Shown: positions 17,920 through 26,797 of the stretch, piece by piece | Numbering within the stretch: position 1 is the stretch's first letter | Layout: each line of letters starts with the position of its first letter | From: Myxococcales bacterium | Lineage (GTDB): Bacteria > Lernaellota > Lernaellaia > Lernaellales > Lernaellaceae | DNA length: 64,000 nt | Reading direction: 5' to 3' | Assembly: GCA_012517325.1 (NCBI GenBank) | Contig: JAAYVF010000012.1 | Span: 1 to 64,000 of the forward strand | Notes under the pieces: model-generated | What the model saw: only the letters and a program-made list of their open reading frames with translations | Database searches by the model: none | What the model was told of the DNA's origin: nothing | Position numbers and translations under genes: made by a program

Positions 17920-18800
17920 AAACTACGACCTCGATCGATCCGCGCCTGCTCGACAACGCGGCGCTCTTCCAAAATGAGTTTTTCCGCCGCTTCGCGTTGC
18001 GCCACGCCGAAAAACCGCTGCAACTCGACGATCAAGTCGCGAAGAACTATTTGTTCCCGACGCTCTACGGCGACGTGACGTGCGCGATGGCCATTTTCCC
18101 GTGCGACTACGCCGCGGCCGCCCGCCTGCTGCCGCACCCGGACGTGCGGCCCGTGCGCCTGACGCGCGGCCGGTCGCTGGTCGCGTTTTCCTGCTACGAA
18201 TACAAGCAGGTGCTCGGCGTCGCGCCGTACAACGAAATCGCCATGACGATTCCGATCCTGGTGGCGCCGCGCGTCAGCGTGCCGGTGTTGCCGATGCTCT
18301 GGAACGGCTACCCGGGTTTCGGCTTCTACGTTTTTTCGATGCCGGTGACCTCGCTTGAAAACCAGATTCGCGGCCGGCGGATCTGGGGCTTGCCCAAGGT
18401 GGTGCAGGAAATCGACCTGACCGAGACAAATGGCGAATGCGTCACCACCGCCTACGAGGAAACCGGCGAACCCTATTTCACCCTGCGCGTGCCGACGGGA
18501 GGCAAGCCGACGCACTTCGACGTCAGCTCTTACCTTTATTCGCGGCTGGGTGACGACTTTCTGCAAAGCCGAACCTGTTTCAAAGCCACCTTCAACGTGA
18601 ACAAATACCCGGCGGTGCTCTGGCAAAAAGGAACGCGGCTGGCCGATCCCTATCTGCGGCTCGGTGACACGCCGGCGGGACGAATGTTGCGGGAACTGGG
18701 GATCGAGGATCAACCGCTGCAATTCCGCTTCGCCAAACACCTGTCGAGTTGCTTCGATCTGCCCGAACCCTCGTTTCGCTCGCCGATCCGCTTCGCCTGA
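17916..18800 (+). CDS. Acetoacetate decarboxylase family protein
   Basis: The start is the GTG at 17916, in a GTGA overlap with the lipoprotein gene. The 294-residue protein has the ADC core: FSCYEYKQVLGVAPYNEIAM, GFGFYVFSMPVTS and GRRIWGLPKVVQEID. In the clostridial enzyme the corresponding stretch contains adjacent lysines, one forming the Schiff base and the next lowering its pKa. Here only the first appears to be kept (PKVV). Many ADC-like proteins are not acetoacetate decarboxylases and act on other keto acids or as hydratases, so the reaction is undecided. The operon suggests it works on an imported or modified small molecule. Confidence 0.8.
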   Translation: MKTTTSIDPRLLDNAALFQNEFFRRFALRHAEKPLQLDDQVAKNYLFPTLYGDVTCAMAIFPCDYAAAARLLPHPDVRPVRLTRGRSLVAFSCYEYKQVLGVAPYNEIAMTIPILVAPRVSVPVLPMLWNGYPGFGFYVFSMPVTSLENQIRGRRIWGLPKVVQEIDLTETNGECVTTAYEETGEPYFTLRVPTGGKPTHFDVSSYLYSRLGDDFLQSRTCFKATFNVNKYPAVLWQKGTRLADPYLRLGDTPAGRMLRELGIEDQPLQFRFAKHLSSCFDLPEPSFRSPIRFA

Positions 18801-18821
18801 TCCGCGACGGAGGACCCATTG

Positions 18822-19865
18822 ATGTTGCCTGACTCGATGAAAATCGTCTTTTTCGGCACCGGTGTCATCGGCGGTTCGGTCGGCGGTTGGATCGCGCCGC
18901 ACTATCCGCATCTGTATTTTCTCGATCGCGAGCCGATCAGCACGGCCCTGCGGACCGGCGGCATCACCCTGTACCAGCAGGAAACGCCGGCGGAGCGGCA
19001 ACGGGTCTCCGTGCGGGTGATCGACGACCTCGCCGCGGTGCCGGACGCCGACGTCGTGGTGCTGGGCGTGAAGAATTACAGCCTCGAAGGCGCGGCCCGC
19101 GCCATTCGGGAAAAGCTCGGCGACCGTCCGGTCATCTTCGCGATGCAAAACGGCGCGGAAAACCAGCGCATCCTACCGCACTATTTTTCGAAGGTGATCT
19201 ATTGCGTGGTCAGCTACAACGCCTGGATGGACGAGCCGGTCGTCATCGGCTATCAGAAAAAGGGCCCGCTGGTCATCGGCACGATCCACAACGAACTGCA
19301 ACCGGAAATGGCGGCCATCGCCCGGGTCTTCAACCTGGGCGTCGAAACCATCGTCACCCCGCACCTGCAGGACGCTGTTTACACCAAGATGGTCATCAAC
19401 CTGACCAACTCGCTGACCACACTGATTGGCATGGGCTACCGGGAAATCGGCGACCGCGCCCTCTTCCAGAAACTGCTGACCAACATGACCTACGAGGGCA
19501 TCCAAATCCTGCGGGCGGCCGGCTTCAACGAATGCAAGCTGGGCGGCATGCCTTCCTGGCTGGTCATCCGCGCCGGCGCCAAACTGCCGCGCCTGCTGAC
19601 CAAACCGCTGTTCGAGCGCAACGTGAAAAAGATGGTGCTCAGCAGCATGGCGCAGGACGTGCTGCAACGGCGCGGCGGCACATCGGAACTGGAGACGCTC
19701 AACGGCCATTTGTTGCATCTCGCCGATCGGCACGGCCTGGCGGTGCCTTACAATCGCGCCGTGTACGAATTGTGCCGCGAGGAATTCAGCCGGCCGGATT
19801 TTCAGCCGCTGGAAGTGAAGGAAGTCTGGCTGGCGGTGAAAAAGCAGCTCGCCGCCCGGCGTTAA
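18822..19865 (+). CDS. Ketopantoate reductase-like (ApbA/PanE family) dehydrogenase
   Basis: A GGAGGA sequence stands seven bases before the ATG at 18822, which decides the start over a TTG at 18819. The 347-residue product begins with a Rossmann fold, KIVFFGTGVIGGSVGGWI, and has the cofactor loop FAMQNGAENQRIL. The catalytic-helix segment YTKMVINLTNSLTTLIG carries the expected Lys. Spacing to the second Asn is one residue shorter than in E. coli PanE, as in several non-pantothenate members. It is long for PanE (about 300). It probably reduces a 2-oxo acid linked to the rest of the operon. Its TAA overlaps the convergent gene's stop. Confidence 0.78.
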   Translation: MLPDSMKIVFFGTGVIGGSVGGWIAPHYPHLYFLDREPISTALRTGGITLYQQETPAERQRVSVRVIDDLAAVPDADVVVLGVKNYSLEGAARAIREKLGDRPVIFAMQNGAENQRILPHYFSKVIYCVVSYNAWMDEPVVIGYQKKGPLVIGTIHNELQPEMAAIARVFNLGVETIVTPHLQDAVYTKMVINLTNSLTTLIGMGYREIGDRALFQKLLTNMTYEGIQILRAAGFNECKLGGMPSWLVIRAGAKLPRLLTKPLFERNVKKMVLSSMAQDVLQRRGGTSELETLNGHLLHLADRHGLAVPYNRAVYELCREEFSRPDFQPLEVKEVWLAVKKQLAARR

Positions 19866-20569
19866 TCCTCGTCGTCGACCGCGAATTCGTCGAGAAACCG
19901 GCGTTCCACTCCCCGGCCCGCAAACCGTTCCCAGAGCAACCGCAAACCGCGAACGCGCAACAGGTGAAACACCCCGCCGACATGCACCCAACGCCGCTCC
20001 CGCCGCGCTTCCAGCAGCGGCCGGATCACCTGCTCCATCTTCTCGTCGCGCACCTGCAGGAGCGCCAGGCGTTCGCCGGAAAAACCCAGCAGGGCCGGCG
20101 GAACCGGTTCGTCGGCCAGCAGCCGGCGCGCCCGGCGGTAGAACGAATCGACGGTTCGCGACAAGGGAATGTCCGGACGCCGGACCAGCGCCCGGAGGTT
20201 CTCGGCCGTCAATAATTCCGCGGCCACATCAGCCAGCAACTCGCGGGAGACCTCGCTGTCGTCGACCAGCAACACCTCGGCCCCGCACTCGGCGCGATAA
20301 AGCTCGGCGGCTCGGACTTCGAACGGGATTTGCAGCATTTCGCGGATCGCCCGGATTTCACCGTGTTCCGCTTGATTCGGCGGCGTTCGTTCGGCCAATT
20401 GCGCCAACAATTCCGGCCCCTGCCGGCGGCGATATTCGACCGCGTACGGGCTGACCTCGAGGGTGATCCAATCCGGCCGCGCTTGCCGTAAAGCCGCCAG
20501 CAGGCGCGTCTCTCCCGCCGGGTCGCGATGGACCACGCCGATCATGGTTCCGGCGGTCGGTTCGTTCAT
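19862..20569 (-). CDS. TraB/GumN-like conserved protein
   Basis: Read from the ATG at 20569 the product has 235 residues and begins MNEPTAGTMIGVVHRDPAG. An earlier in-frame ATG at 20671 would add 34 residues of poor quality. The pattern GVVHRDPxG...RPDWITLEVSPYAVEYR resembles the first motif of TraB/GumN-like proteins (GTxHxxxxS...PDxVxxEL). It ends with an acidic tail (EFAVDDED). There is no signal peptide or membrane helix. Function is unknown. It is convergent with the PanE-like gene, and the stop codons overlap. Confidence 0.55.
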   Translation of the reverse strand: MNEPTAGTMIGVVHRDPAGETRLLAALRQARPDWITLEVSPYAVEYRRRQGPELLAQLAERTPPNQAEHGEIRAIREMLQIPFEVRAAELYRAECGAEVLLVDDSEVSRELLADVAAELLTAENLRALVRRPDIPLSRTVDSFYRRARRLLADEPVPPALLGFSGERLALLQVRDEKMEQVIRPLLEARRERRWVHVGGVFHLLRVRGLRLLWERFAGRGVERRFLDEFAVDDED

Positions 20570-20832
20570 CGGCGAACACCCTACCGCTTTCGCTCGCCGC
20601 TTGGCAAATACCGACGAATAACCTGGCAATGAATCCATTTGTATCCGCGATAAAAAGTTCCGGTAGCCCACTGTCCGAACGATGAAGAATCAATTAGAAT
20701 TCGGCCATCGATGCGTTAGAAAGTACCGATCCGCATTCCGCGGGGATCTGTGGAACGGCGGAGTTGCATGAACGGCTGGATTCATCGATGACGCGGCTTT
20801 TCTCCGCGGCGAGAATCGCGTCCTGACCATAC

Positions 20833-21840
20833 ATGAGGAATTTCTCCGTGAATACGCTGATCATCGTCACTTTTCTGGCGGCTCTGGCCTTCGATTACGT
20901 CAACGGTTTTCACGATGCCGCCAATTCCATCGCCACGGTGGTTTCCACCCGGGTAATCACTCCGCGGCTGGCGGTCGCCTGGGCGGCGTTTTGGAACTTC
21001 GTCGCGGCGTTCACCTTCGGCACCGGTGTCGCGCTTACCATCGGCAAAGGCGTCGTCCATACCGACCAGGTCACCGTGCCGGTCATCTTTTCCGGCCTGA
21101 TCGGCGCCATCACCTGGAACCTCATCACCTGGTGGCTGGCGCTGCCATCTTCCTCCTCGCACGCTTTGGTCGGGGGTTATGCGGGTGCGGCGGTCATGTT
21201 CAACGGCATGGACATGATCATTCCGTCGGGACTGATCAAAATCGCCGCGTTTATCGTGATTTCACCCATCATCGGCCTCATCCTGGGCTTGTTCAATCAA
21301 GTGGTGGTGACCTGGCTGTCGCGCAACGGTTCGCCGCTCAAACTGAACCGCTTGTTTCGTCGCCTTCAATTGTTATCGGCGGCGATTTATTCCTTTTCAC
21401 ACGGCACCAACGACGCGCAGAAGACCATGGGCATCCTGTTCGCCCTGCTGGTGGCCGGCGGCAAATTGCAACTCACCGATAAAATGCCGATGTGGATTCT
21501 CTTCCTATGCTACGCGATGATCGCCGCCGGCACGCTGACCGGCGGTTTTCGCATCGTACGGACGATGGGCATGAAACTGACCAAGCTCAATCCGATGCAC
21601 GGCTTCTGCGCCGAAACCGGCGGCGGCGTGACGATTCTGGCCGTCTCCCATTTCGGCATCCCGGTTTCCACCACGCATACCATCACCGGCGCCATCATCG
21701 GCACCGGCATGGCGGGCGGCGTCCGGTCGGTGCGGTGGATCGTCGCTCAACGGATTCTCTGGGCGTGGATCCTGACGATTCCCGTCTCGGCCGCCATCGG
21801 CGCGTTCGTCTATTGGGTCATGTCCCTGTTCGGTTATTGA
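20833..21840 (+). CDS. pit: Inorganic phosphate transporter, PiT family
   Basis: The 335-residue integral membrane protein has about ten helices. It carries the two inverted-repeat signatures of PiT carriers: FDYVNGFHDAANSIATVVST near the N-terminus and SHGTNDAQKTMGI near residue 190. The internal PSSSSHALVGGYAGAA and GIPVSTTHTITGAI stretches are also characteristic. It imports phosphate with protons or sodium. It stands alone, without a PhoU-like gene. The ATG at 20833 and a GTG at 20848 are both possible starts. No Pho box is evident in the 263-base gap upstream. Confidence 0.93.
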   Translation: MRNFSVNTLIIVTFLAALAFDYVNGFHDAANSIATVVSTRVITPRLAVAWAAFWNFVAAFTFGTGVALTIGKGVVHTDQVTVPVIFSGLIGAITWNLITWWLALPSSSSHALVGGYAGAAVMFNGMDMIIPSGLIKIAAFIVISPIIGLILGLFNQVVVTWLSRNGSPLKLNRLFRRLQLLSAAIYSFSHGTNDAQKTMGILFALLVAGGKLQLTDKMPMWILFLCYAMIAAGTLTGGFRIVRTMGMKLTKLNPMHGFCAETGGGVTILAVSHFGIPVSTTHTITGAIIGTGMAGGVRSVRWIVAQRILWAWILTIPVSAAIGAFVYWVMSLFGY

Positions 21841-21878
21841 TTCGCCCGGCCGACGCGTTTTCCCGCCGTCCCAATGTG

Positions 21879-21907
21879 TTGACACGCCGGAATCGAGCCC
21901 CTAGCAT
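21879..21907 (+). promoter_or_regulatory. Sigma-70-type promoter upstream of the metK-like gene
   Basis: TTGACA at 21879-21884 is separated by exactly 17 bases from TAGCAT at 21902-21907. The predicted leader is only about 35 bases, which leaves no room for a SAM riboswitch. A GGGGGAA run precedes the ATG at 21950. Confidence 0.65.
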
Positions 21908-21949
21908 GGGGCGATTCGTTCTCCAATTACCTGCTCACGGGGGAATCGT

Positions 21950-23137
21950 ATGCCTTCCAAACAACTAGTTTTCAGCGCGGAATCCGTAACTTGCGGACAG
22001 TCGGACAAGCTTTGCGATCTGATCGTCGATACCATTTTGGATCGGGTTTTGGCCGAGGATCGTTTTGCGCGCGTCGACCTGCAGGCGATGGCCGCGCCCG
22101 GCATGGTGTTGGTTGCCGGCGAACTGACCACCAACACGTACATCGATATCACCGGCACGACGCGGGAAGTGCTCGCGGGCTGCGGGTACAACAATCCCGA
22201 GAATCCCTTCAACGCGCGTTCGGTGGCCGTGCTCCACATTTTGCAGGAGCAGTCGACCGAAGTCGCGTTGGCGGTCGACAAGCGCGGCGCGGGCAATCAA
22301 GGGGTCGTCATCGGCTACGCCACCAACGAAGCCCAGGCGGCGGGTCTGGACTCCAACCTGATGCCGGTGCCCATTCACCTGGCGCACCAATTGACCAAGC
22401 GGCTCTGCGACATTCGAATGCAAGGCAAGATTGCCGGCCTGCATTCCGACGGCCAGGTTCACGTGACCTTCCTCTATGAAAACAACGTGCCGGTCCGGCT
22501 GCTCAACGCCACGGTCAGCGCCCAGCACAGCCCGACCGTCAAGGAAACGGAATTCCGCGAGGCGGTCATGCACCACGTGCTGAAGCCGGCGCTGAAAGGG
22601 CTGGGAAAAATCGACACCAAAAAAGCCGAACTGCTGGTCAACCATTCCGGGCCTTTCACCTCGGGCGGGCCGAACGCCGATATCGGCGTGAGCGGGCGCA
22701 CCATGGTGATGGACCTTTACGGCATGGCGGTGCCCAGCGGCGGCATGACGCTTTGCGGCAAGGATCCGACAAAGACCGACCGCGCCGCCACTTACATGGC
22801 CCGCCACGTCGCCAAGTGCGTGGTCGCGGCGAAACTCGCCGACCGCTGCGAGGTCCGCCTGGCTTATCTGTTCGGCCGCGAAAAACCGGTCAGCGTTCAG
22901 CTCAACACCTTCGGCACCGGTAAGCTCGAATCCGACAAGGCGCTGGCCGACGCGATCATGAAAGTGTTCGACCTGACCACCCCGGGCATCGTCGAACACC
23001 TCAACCTCCGCCGCGTCAAATACGCTCCGATCTGCTGCTTCGGCCACCTCGGACACGAAGGCTCCCCCTGGGAAGACACCGCGCCGGCCGCGGCCCTGCT
23101 GACCGCCGCGAAAGGCAAGAAAGGAGGTCGGAAATGA
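21950..23137 (+). CDS. Divergent S-adenosylmethionine synthetase homologue
   Basis: The 395-residue protein aligns along its whole length with MetK, which makes SAM from methionine and ATP as a tetramer. Clear anchors are SAESV, GYATNEA, SGGPNADIGVSGR and GKDPTKTDRAATY. Several catalytic positions are changed relative to E. coli MetK. The GHPDK motif reads GQSDK (His14 to Gln17) and GAGDQG reads GAGNQG (Asp118 to Asn116). The Lys165 position is Gln169, and the Lys245 position is Thr251 in SGRTMV. The equivalents of Arg244 and Lys265 remain (Arg250, Lys271). It may be an altered paralogue rather than the housekeeping enzyme. It overlaps the next gene by four bases. Confidence 0.85.
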   Translation: MPSKQLVFSAESVTCGQSDKLCDLIVDTILDRVLAEDRFARVDLQAMAAPGMVLVAGELTTNTYIDITGTTREVLAGCGYNNPENPFNARSVAVLHILQEQSTEVALAVDKRGAGNQGVVIGYATNEAQAAGLDSNLMPVPIHLAHQLTKRLCDIRMQGKIAGLHSDGQVHVTFLYENNVPVRLLNATVSAQHSPTVKETEFREAVMHHVLKPALKGLGKIDTKKAELLVNHSGPFTSGGPNADIGVSGRTMVMDLYGMAVPSGGMTLCGKDPTKTDRAATYMARHVAKCVVAAKLADRCEVRLAYLFGREKPVSVQLNTFGTGKLESDKALADAIMKVFDLTTPGIVEHLNLRRVKYAPICCFGHLGHEGSPWEDTAPAAALLTAAKGKKGGRK

Positions 23138-24345
23138 GCGCTTCGTCCAAAACCGGCTTCTCGACCAAATGCGTTCACGGCCGCAAGCACACCGACAAAC
23201 ACGATCCGCACGGGCGCAAACCGTTCGGCACCGTCTCCACGCCGATTTTCATGTCGTCGACCTTCGCCTTCGAATCGGTCGAACACGGCGCGAAAATCTT
23301 TGCCGGCGAATCGAAAGACTACACCTACACCCGCATCGGCAACCCGACGACGGCGGCGCTGGAAAGCGAAGTGGCCTTTCTGGAAGGCGCGGAACGCGGA
23401 TTGGCGCTGGCCTCGGGCATGGCGGCGGTCAGCCACCTGACCTTTCACCTGGTCAAGCCTGGCGAAAAGTTCCTTTACGCCAAAACGCTGTACGGCGGCA
23501 CGTTCGCTTTCTTCTCGCACGTCTGCGAATCGCACTTTAAAATGAAACCGATCGTCATCGACGCCACGAATCTCGACGAGGTCGCCGCGGCGATCGATAA
23601 AGACACCAAGATGCTGTTCATCGAAACGCCGTCGAACCCGACGCTGGCCCTGATCGACATCGCCGGGTGCGCGGAGATCGCGCGGAAACACGGCGTGCCG
23701 TTGGTGGTCGACAACACGTTCGCCACGCCCTATCTGCAAAATCCGATCGAATTCGGCGCGGATTACGTGCTGCACAGCCTGACCAAATACCTCGGCGGCC
23801 ACGGCGACCTGGTGGGCGGCCTGGTGGTCGGGTCCGAGGAAAATATGGCCCGCCTGCACAAGGACATCTACGTCGACGTCGGCGGTTGCCTCAGCCCGTT
23901 CAACGCCTGGCTGGTTCTGCGCGGCATCCGCACCCTGCCCGCGCGCATGGATCGCCACTGCAAGAGCGCCATGGAAATCGCGCAATTTCTGTCCTTCCAT
24001 CCCAAAGTCGAACAGGTGTTTTATCCCGGATTGCGCTCCAACCCGGATTACCACCTGGCCGTCAAGCAAATGCGCAATTTCGGCGGCATGGTGTCGTTCC
24101 TGGTCAAGGGCGGACGCGAAGCCGCGGCCAAGATGGCCGACAACGCCAAACTCTGGACCCTGGCTGTCAGCCTGGGCGATGTCGATTCCCTGCTGTCGGT
24201 TCCGGCCAGCACCACCCACAGTACCTACAGCAACGAGGAGTTGCGGGCGGCGGGAATCGACCCCGGGTTGATCCGTCTGAGCGTCGGCCTGGAAGACGTG
24301 GATGACCTGATCGAGGATCTGCGCGACGCCTTGCGCACGATCTGA
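23134..24345 (+). CDS. Cys/Met-metabolism PLP enzyme, methionine gamma-lyase-like
   Basis: A strong AAGGAGG inside the end of the metK-like gene and an ATGA overlap place the start at 23134. The 403-residue product belongs to the trans-sulfuration family (AAT-I fold). It has [13 protein letters not shown], the cofactor-ring stretch [20 protein letters not shown], and the PLP lysine in [13 protein letters not shown]. These features and the N-terminal [13 protein letters not shown] fit methionine gamma-lyase or O-acetylhomoserine sulfhydrylase better than MetB, but sequence alone does not settle it. Pairing with a MetK homologue points to methionine or SAM turnover. Confidence 0.88.
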   Translation: MSASSKTGFSTKCVHGRKHTDKHDPHGRKPFGTVSTPIFMSSTFAFESVEHGAKIFAGESKDYTYTRIGNPTTAALESEVAFLEGAERGLALASGMAAVSHLTFHLVKPGEKFLYAKTLYGGTFAFFSHVCESHFKMKPIVIDATNLDEVAAAIDKDTKMLFIETPSNPTLALIDIAGCAEIARKHGVPLVVDNTFATPYLQNPIEFGADYVLHSLTKYLGGHGDLVGGLVVGSEENMARLHKDIYVDVGGCLSPFNAWLVLRGIRTLPARMDRHCKSAMEIAQFLSFHPKVEQVFYPGLRSNPDYHLAVKQMRNFGGMVSFLVKGGREAAAKMADNAKLWTLAVSLGDVDSLLSVPASTTHSTYSNEELRAAGIDPGLIRLSVGLEDVDDLIEDLRDALRTI

Positions 24346-24366
24346 CGTTGTCGTTTTCCCTTCAAG

Positions 24367-24394
24367 GGCCGCCCGCGTGGGCGGCCTTTGTTTT
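24367..24394 (+). terminator. Rho-independent terminator after the metK-like/PLP pair
   Basis: GGCCGCCC (24367-24374), loop GCGT and GGGCGGCC (24379-24386) form a perfect 8-bp stem followed by TTTGTTTT. It separates this pair from fpg, whose ribosome-binding site starts directly after it. Confidence 0.85.
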
Positions 24395-24410
24395 CAAGGA
24401 GCAAACCGCC

Positions 24411-25220
24411 ATGCCGGAAATGCCCGAAGTGGAAACCGTCGTCCGGTCGTTGCGCCGCCACCTGCCGGGAAAGCGCCTCCGCCGGGCCGAGGTTTACGAT
24501 CCGAAGCTGAATCGCCTCGACACGACGGCACTCGCCGGTCGCGTCGTGCGCGCGGTCGTTCGTTCGGGCAAGGAAATCGTGGTCGATCTTTCGCGGCCGC
24601 ACTCGCCGCTCTGGCTTTGCGTACATCTGCGGATGACCGGCTCGCTGCACTGGTCAGTGGACGAAGGACCGGCCGGGCAGAAATCGGCCCGCGCCTGCTT
24701 CGTTTTCACCGACGGAAATCTCTATTTCCTCGATCCGCGCCGCTTCGGCGTGATCCGCCTGGCCCGTCGCGCGGAAGAAATCGCCGCTCCGGGCGTGGAG
24801 ATCCTCTCGCCCGAGTTCACCGTGCCCCGGCTCGCGCAACTTTTACAGGGCGGCCGCGGCCCGCTCAAACCCTGGCTGCTGCGCCAGGACCGGATCGTCG
24901 GCTTCGGCAACATCTACGCGTCGGAGGTCTGCCACCGGGCCGGGCTCGATCCGCGCCGCCCCGCCGGTTCGCTCACGCCGGCGGAAATCAAACGGCTGCA
25001 TCGAATCACCCGGGAGGTTTTCACCGAAGCCATCCGCCTGGGCGGCACGACCATCAGCGATTTCAACGACTGCGACGGCGAATGCGGCGGCTATCAGCAC
25101 CGGTTGCGGGTCTACGAACGCGAGGGAGAACGCTGTCGCCGGCGCGGCTGCGGGGGAACGATCTGTCGTCTCGTCCAGGCCGGCCGTAGCACCTACTATT
25201 GCCCAACCTGCCAGCGCTGA
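24411..25220 (+). CDS. mutM: Formamidopyrimidine-DNA glycosylase
   Basis: This bifunctional base-excision-repair enzyme removes oxidised purines. From the ATG at 24411, preceded by AAGGAG, the protein begins MPEMPEVETV. That gives the catalytic N-terminal Pro and following Glu after Met removal. The length is 269 residues. Other landmarks are RMTGSL, the helix-two-turn-helix region with GFGNIYASEVCHRAGLDP, and a C-terminal zinc finger (CRRRGC...YYCPTCQR). Longer in-frame starts would bury the catalytic Pro and are excluded. It is convergent with the GH4 gene ten bases downstream. Confidence 0.96.
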   Translation: MPEMPEVETVVRSLRRHLPGKRLRRAEVYDPKLNRLDTTALAGRVVRAVVRSGKEIVVDLSRPHSPLWLCVHLRMTGSLHWSVDEGPAGQKSARACFVFTDGNLYFLDPRRFGVIRLARRAEEIAAPGVEILSPEFTVPRLAQLLQGGRGPLKPWLLRQDRIVGFGNIYASEVCHRAGLDPRRPAGSLTPAEIKRLHRITREVFTEAIRLGGTTISDFNDCDGECGGYQHRLRVYEREGERCRRRGCGGTICRLVQAGRSTYYCPTCQR

Positions 25221-25230
25221 CGCGAAGAGC

Positions 25231-26499
25231 TTATTTCAGGTCCAGCCGGTTGACCGCGATCATGTCGTCGAGAATCGGCTTGGCGCGGTCGGCGGTCGGG
25301 CCGAGCGGATTGGTGAAAATGGCCTTGAGGGCGTAGGCGTAGCTGCGATGCAGCGCGGCCTTGATGGTCAGGATCTCGTACATCTTCGCCTGGAACAGGA
25401 GCGCCAGCATCGATTCGTCGGGCTCGCCGGCCGACCGGGGCCGGGCGCCGTCGCGGCCGATCGTGCAATTGGTTTCCACCACGAAACGGTCGGGCAAGCC
25501 GGGAATCGCTCCCTGGTTGCGGACGTTCACCGCATGGACGATGCCCAGGTCGTTGACCAGGGCGTCGATGACGTCGATGGCGATTTTCGAATAATAAGCG
25601 CCGCCGCGCAGATTCAACTCCTCCGGCTTGGTGAACAAATCGGGGTCACGGTACTTGGCCAGCAGGGTTTCCTCGACTGCCATGACTTCCTGCGCGCGCG
25701 TTTTCGGTTTGGCCTGCAACAGCGCCAGCACGCGTTCGGTGTTGTAATAGTAGCGGTTGTAATACAGCGGCACCGCTTGCAGCGCTTCGATCAGTTCGGG
25801 CTTGAAGTCGACGTCCGGGATGTTTTTCGGACCTTCTTCGCTGGCCAGATAATGCAACAACCGGGCGGTGACATCCTCGCCGTTGACCGTCACCCGGCGC
25901 ACCCAACCCAGGTGATTGAGGCCGATCACGTCCATGTCCACCGCCTCGTCCGGCACCCGCAGGTGTTTGGCGACGGTCATCTTCATGTCGATCGGCACGT
26001 TGCACAGGCCGACGGCCTTCTCGCGGCCGGCGAAATTCAGAATGGCTTCGGTCACCAGGCCCGACGGGTTGGTGAAATTGATCAGCCAGGCGTTCGGACA
26101 ATAGCGGTCCATGTCCTCGCAGATCGAAAAAATCACCGGCAGGGTACGCAGCGCCTTGGCCATGCCGCCGATTCCCGTGGTCTCCTGCCCGATCAGGCCG
26201 TGGCGCAGGCCGAGCAATTCGTCCTGGTAGCGGGCCGGCTGCTTGCCGACGCGGAATTGGGTGCTGACGAACGCCGCGCCGTCGAGGGCGGCCCGGCGGT
26301 CGGTGGTCAGGCTGACGCGGAACGGCCGGCCGGCATGTTCCACCATGCGCTGGGCGAAAGTGCCGACGACGCTCAGCCGCTCTTCGTCGATGTCCATCAG
26401 GGCCAGTTCGGTCAGACCGAGCTTTTTCGCCCGCGCGATAAAGCCGTCGACCAATTCCGGCGTGTAAGTGCTGCCACCGCCGATTACCGCGATTTTCAC
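25231..26499 (-). CDS. Glycoside hydrolase family 4, 6-phospho-beta-glucosidase-like
   Basis: GH4 enzymes cleave glycosides by an NAD+- and Mn2+-dependent oxidation/elimination route. The 422-residue protein starts with the Rossmann motif MKIAVIGGGSTYTPELVDGF. It has the NP motif NFTNPSGLVTEA, the metal-binding Cys in GLCNVPIDMK and the metal-binding His in GLNHLGWV. The pattern is closest to the 6-phospho-beta-glucosidase (LicH/CelF) branch. No PTS or sugar transporter gene is adjacent, so the phosphorylated substrate must come from elsewhere. It is a single-gene unit with its own AT-rich upstream region. Confidence 0.92.
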   Translation of the reverse strand: MKIAVIGGGSTYTPELVDGFIARAKKLGLTELALMDIDEERLSVVGTFAQRMVEHAGRPFRVSLTTDRRAALDGAAFVSTQFRVGKQPARYQDELLGLRHGLIGQETTGIGGMAKALRTLPVIFSICEDMDRYCPNAWLINFTNPSGLVTEAILNFAGREKAVGLCNVPIDMKMTVAKHLRVPDEAVDMDVIGLNHLGWVRRVTVNGEDVTARLLHYLASEEGPKNIPDVDFKPELIEALQAVPLYYNRYYYNTERVLALLQAKPKTRAQEVMAVEETLLAKYRDPDLFTKPEELNLRGGAYYSKIAIDVIDALVNDLGIVHAVNVRNQGAIPGLPDRFVVETNCTIGRDGARPRSAGEPDESMLALLFQAKMYEILTIKAALHRSYAYALKAIFTNPLGPTADRAKPILDDMIAVNRLDLK

Positions 26500-26797
26500 T
26501 GCATCGCCTCCGTTTTACCAAGCCCGCGATCAGGCGCGCACTATAAAATTTTGAGCGCCCCCGGGCAAGGCGGTGAAAATTTCGCCCGCGAATCCCAGTC
26601 GTAACGGACATCGCAACCTGGAAAATCGGACCATTTGAGACCTGATCCAAAATAGTATTGATAACTAATTTTTCTTGCTCCGACCCATTCACTGATTATA
26701 TTCTGAACCAATGCAACCGCTGAAAATTTGGCTCGCATCATAAAAATGTAATAACTATTAAATAGCCCCTCTGGCGACCGAAAGGATCAAAACAACC
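26500..26797. other. AT-rich divergent intergenic region
   Basis: I find no gene in these 298 bases. The stretch 26640-26765 is much more AT-rich than the surrounding DNA and contains several TATAAT-like boxes. It separates the divergent GH4 gene and barrel gene and probably holds promoters for both, but no single box pair has good spacing. AAAGGA before the ATG at 26798 is a plausible ribosome-binding site. Confidence 0.5.

Noticed and set aside
21841-21949. SAM riboswitch upstream of the metK-like gene
   Set aside because: A good promoter lies only about 40 bases before the ATG, so the leader is too short, and no riboswitch-like stems are visible.
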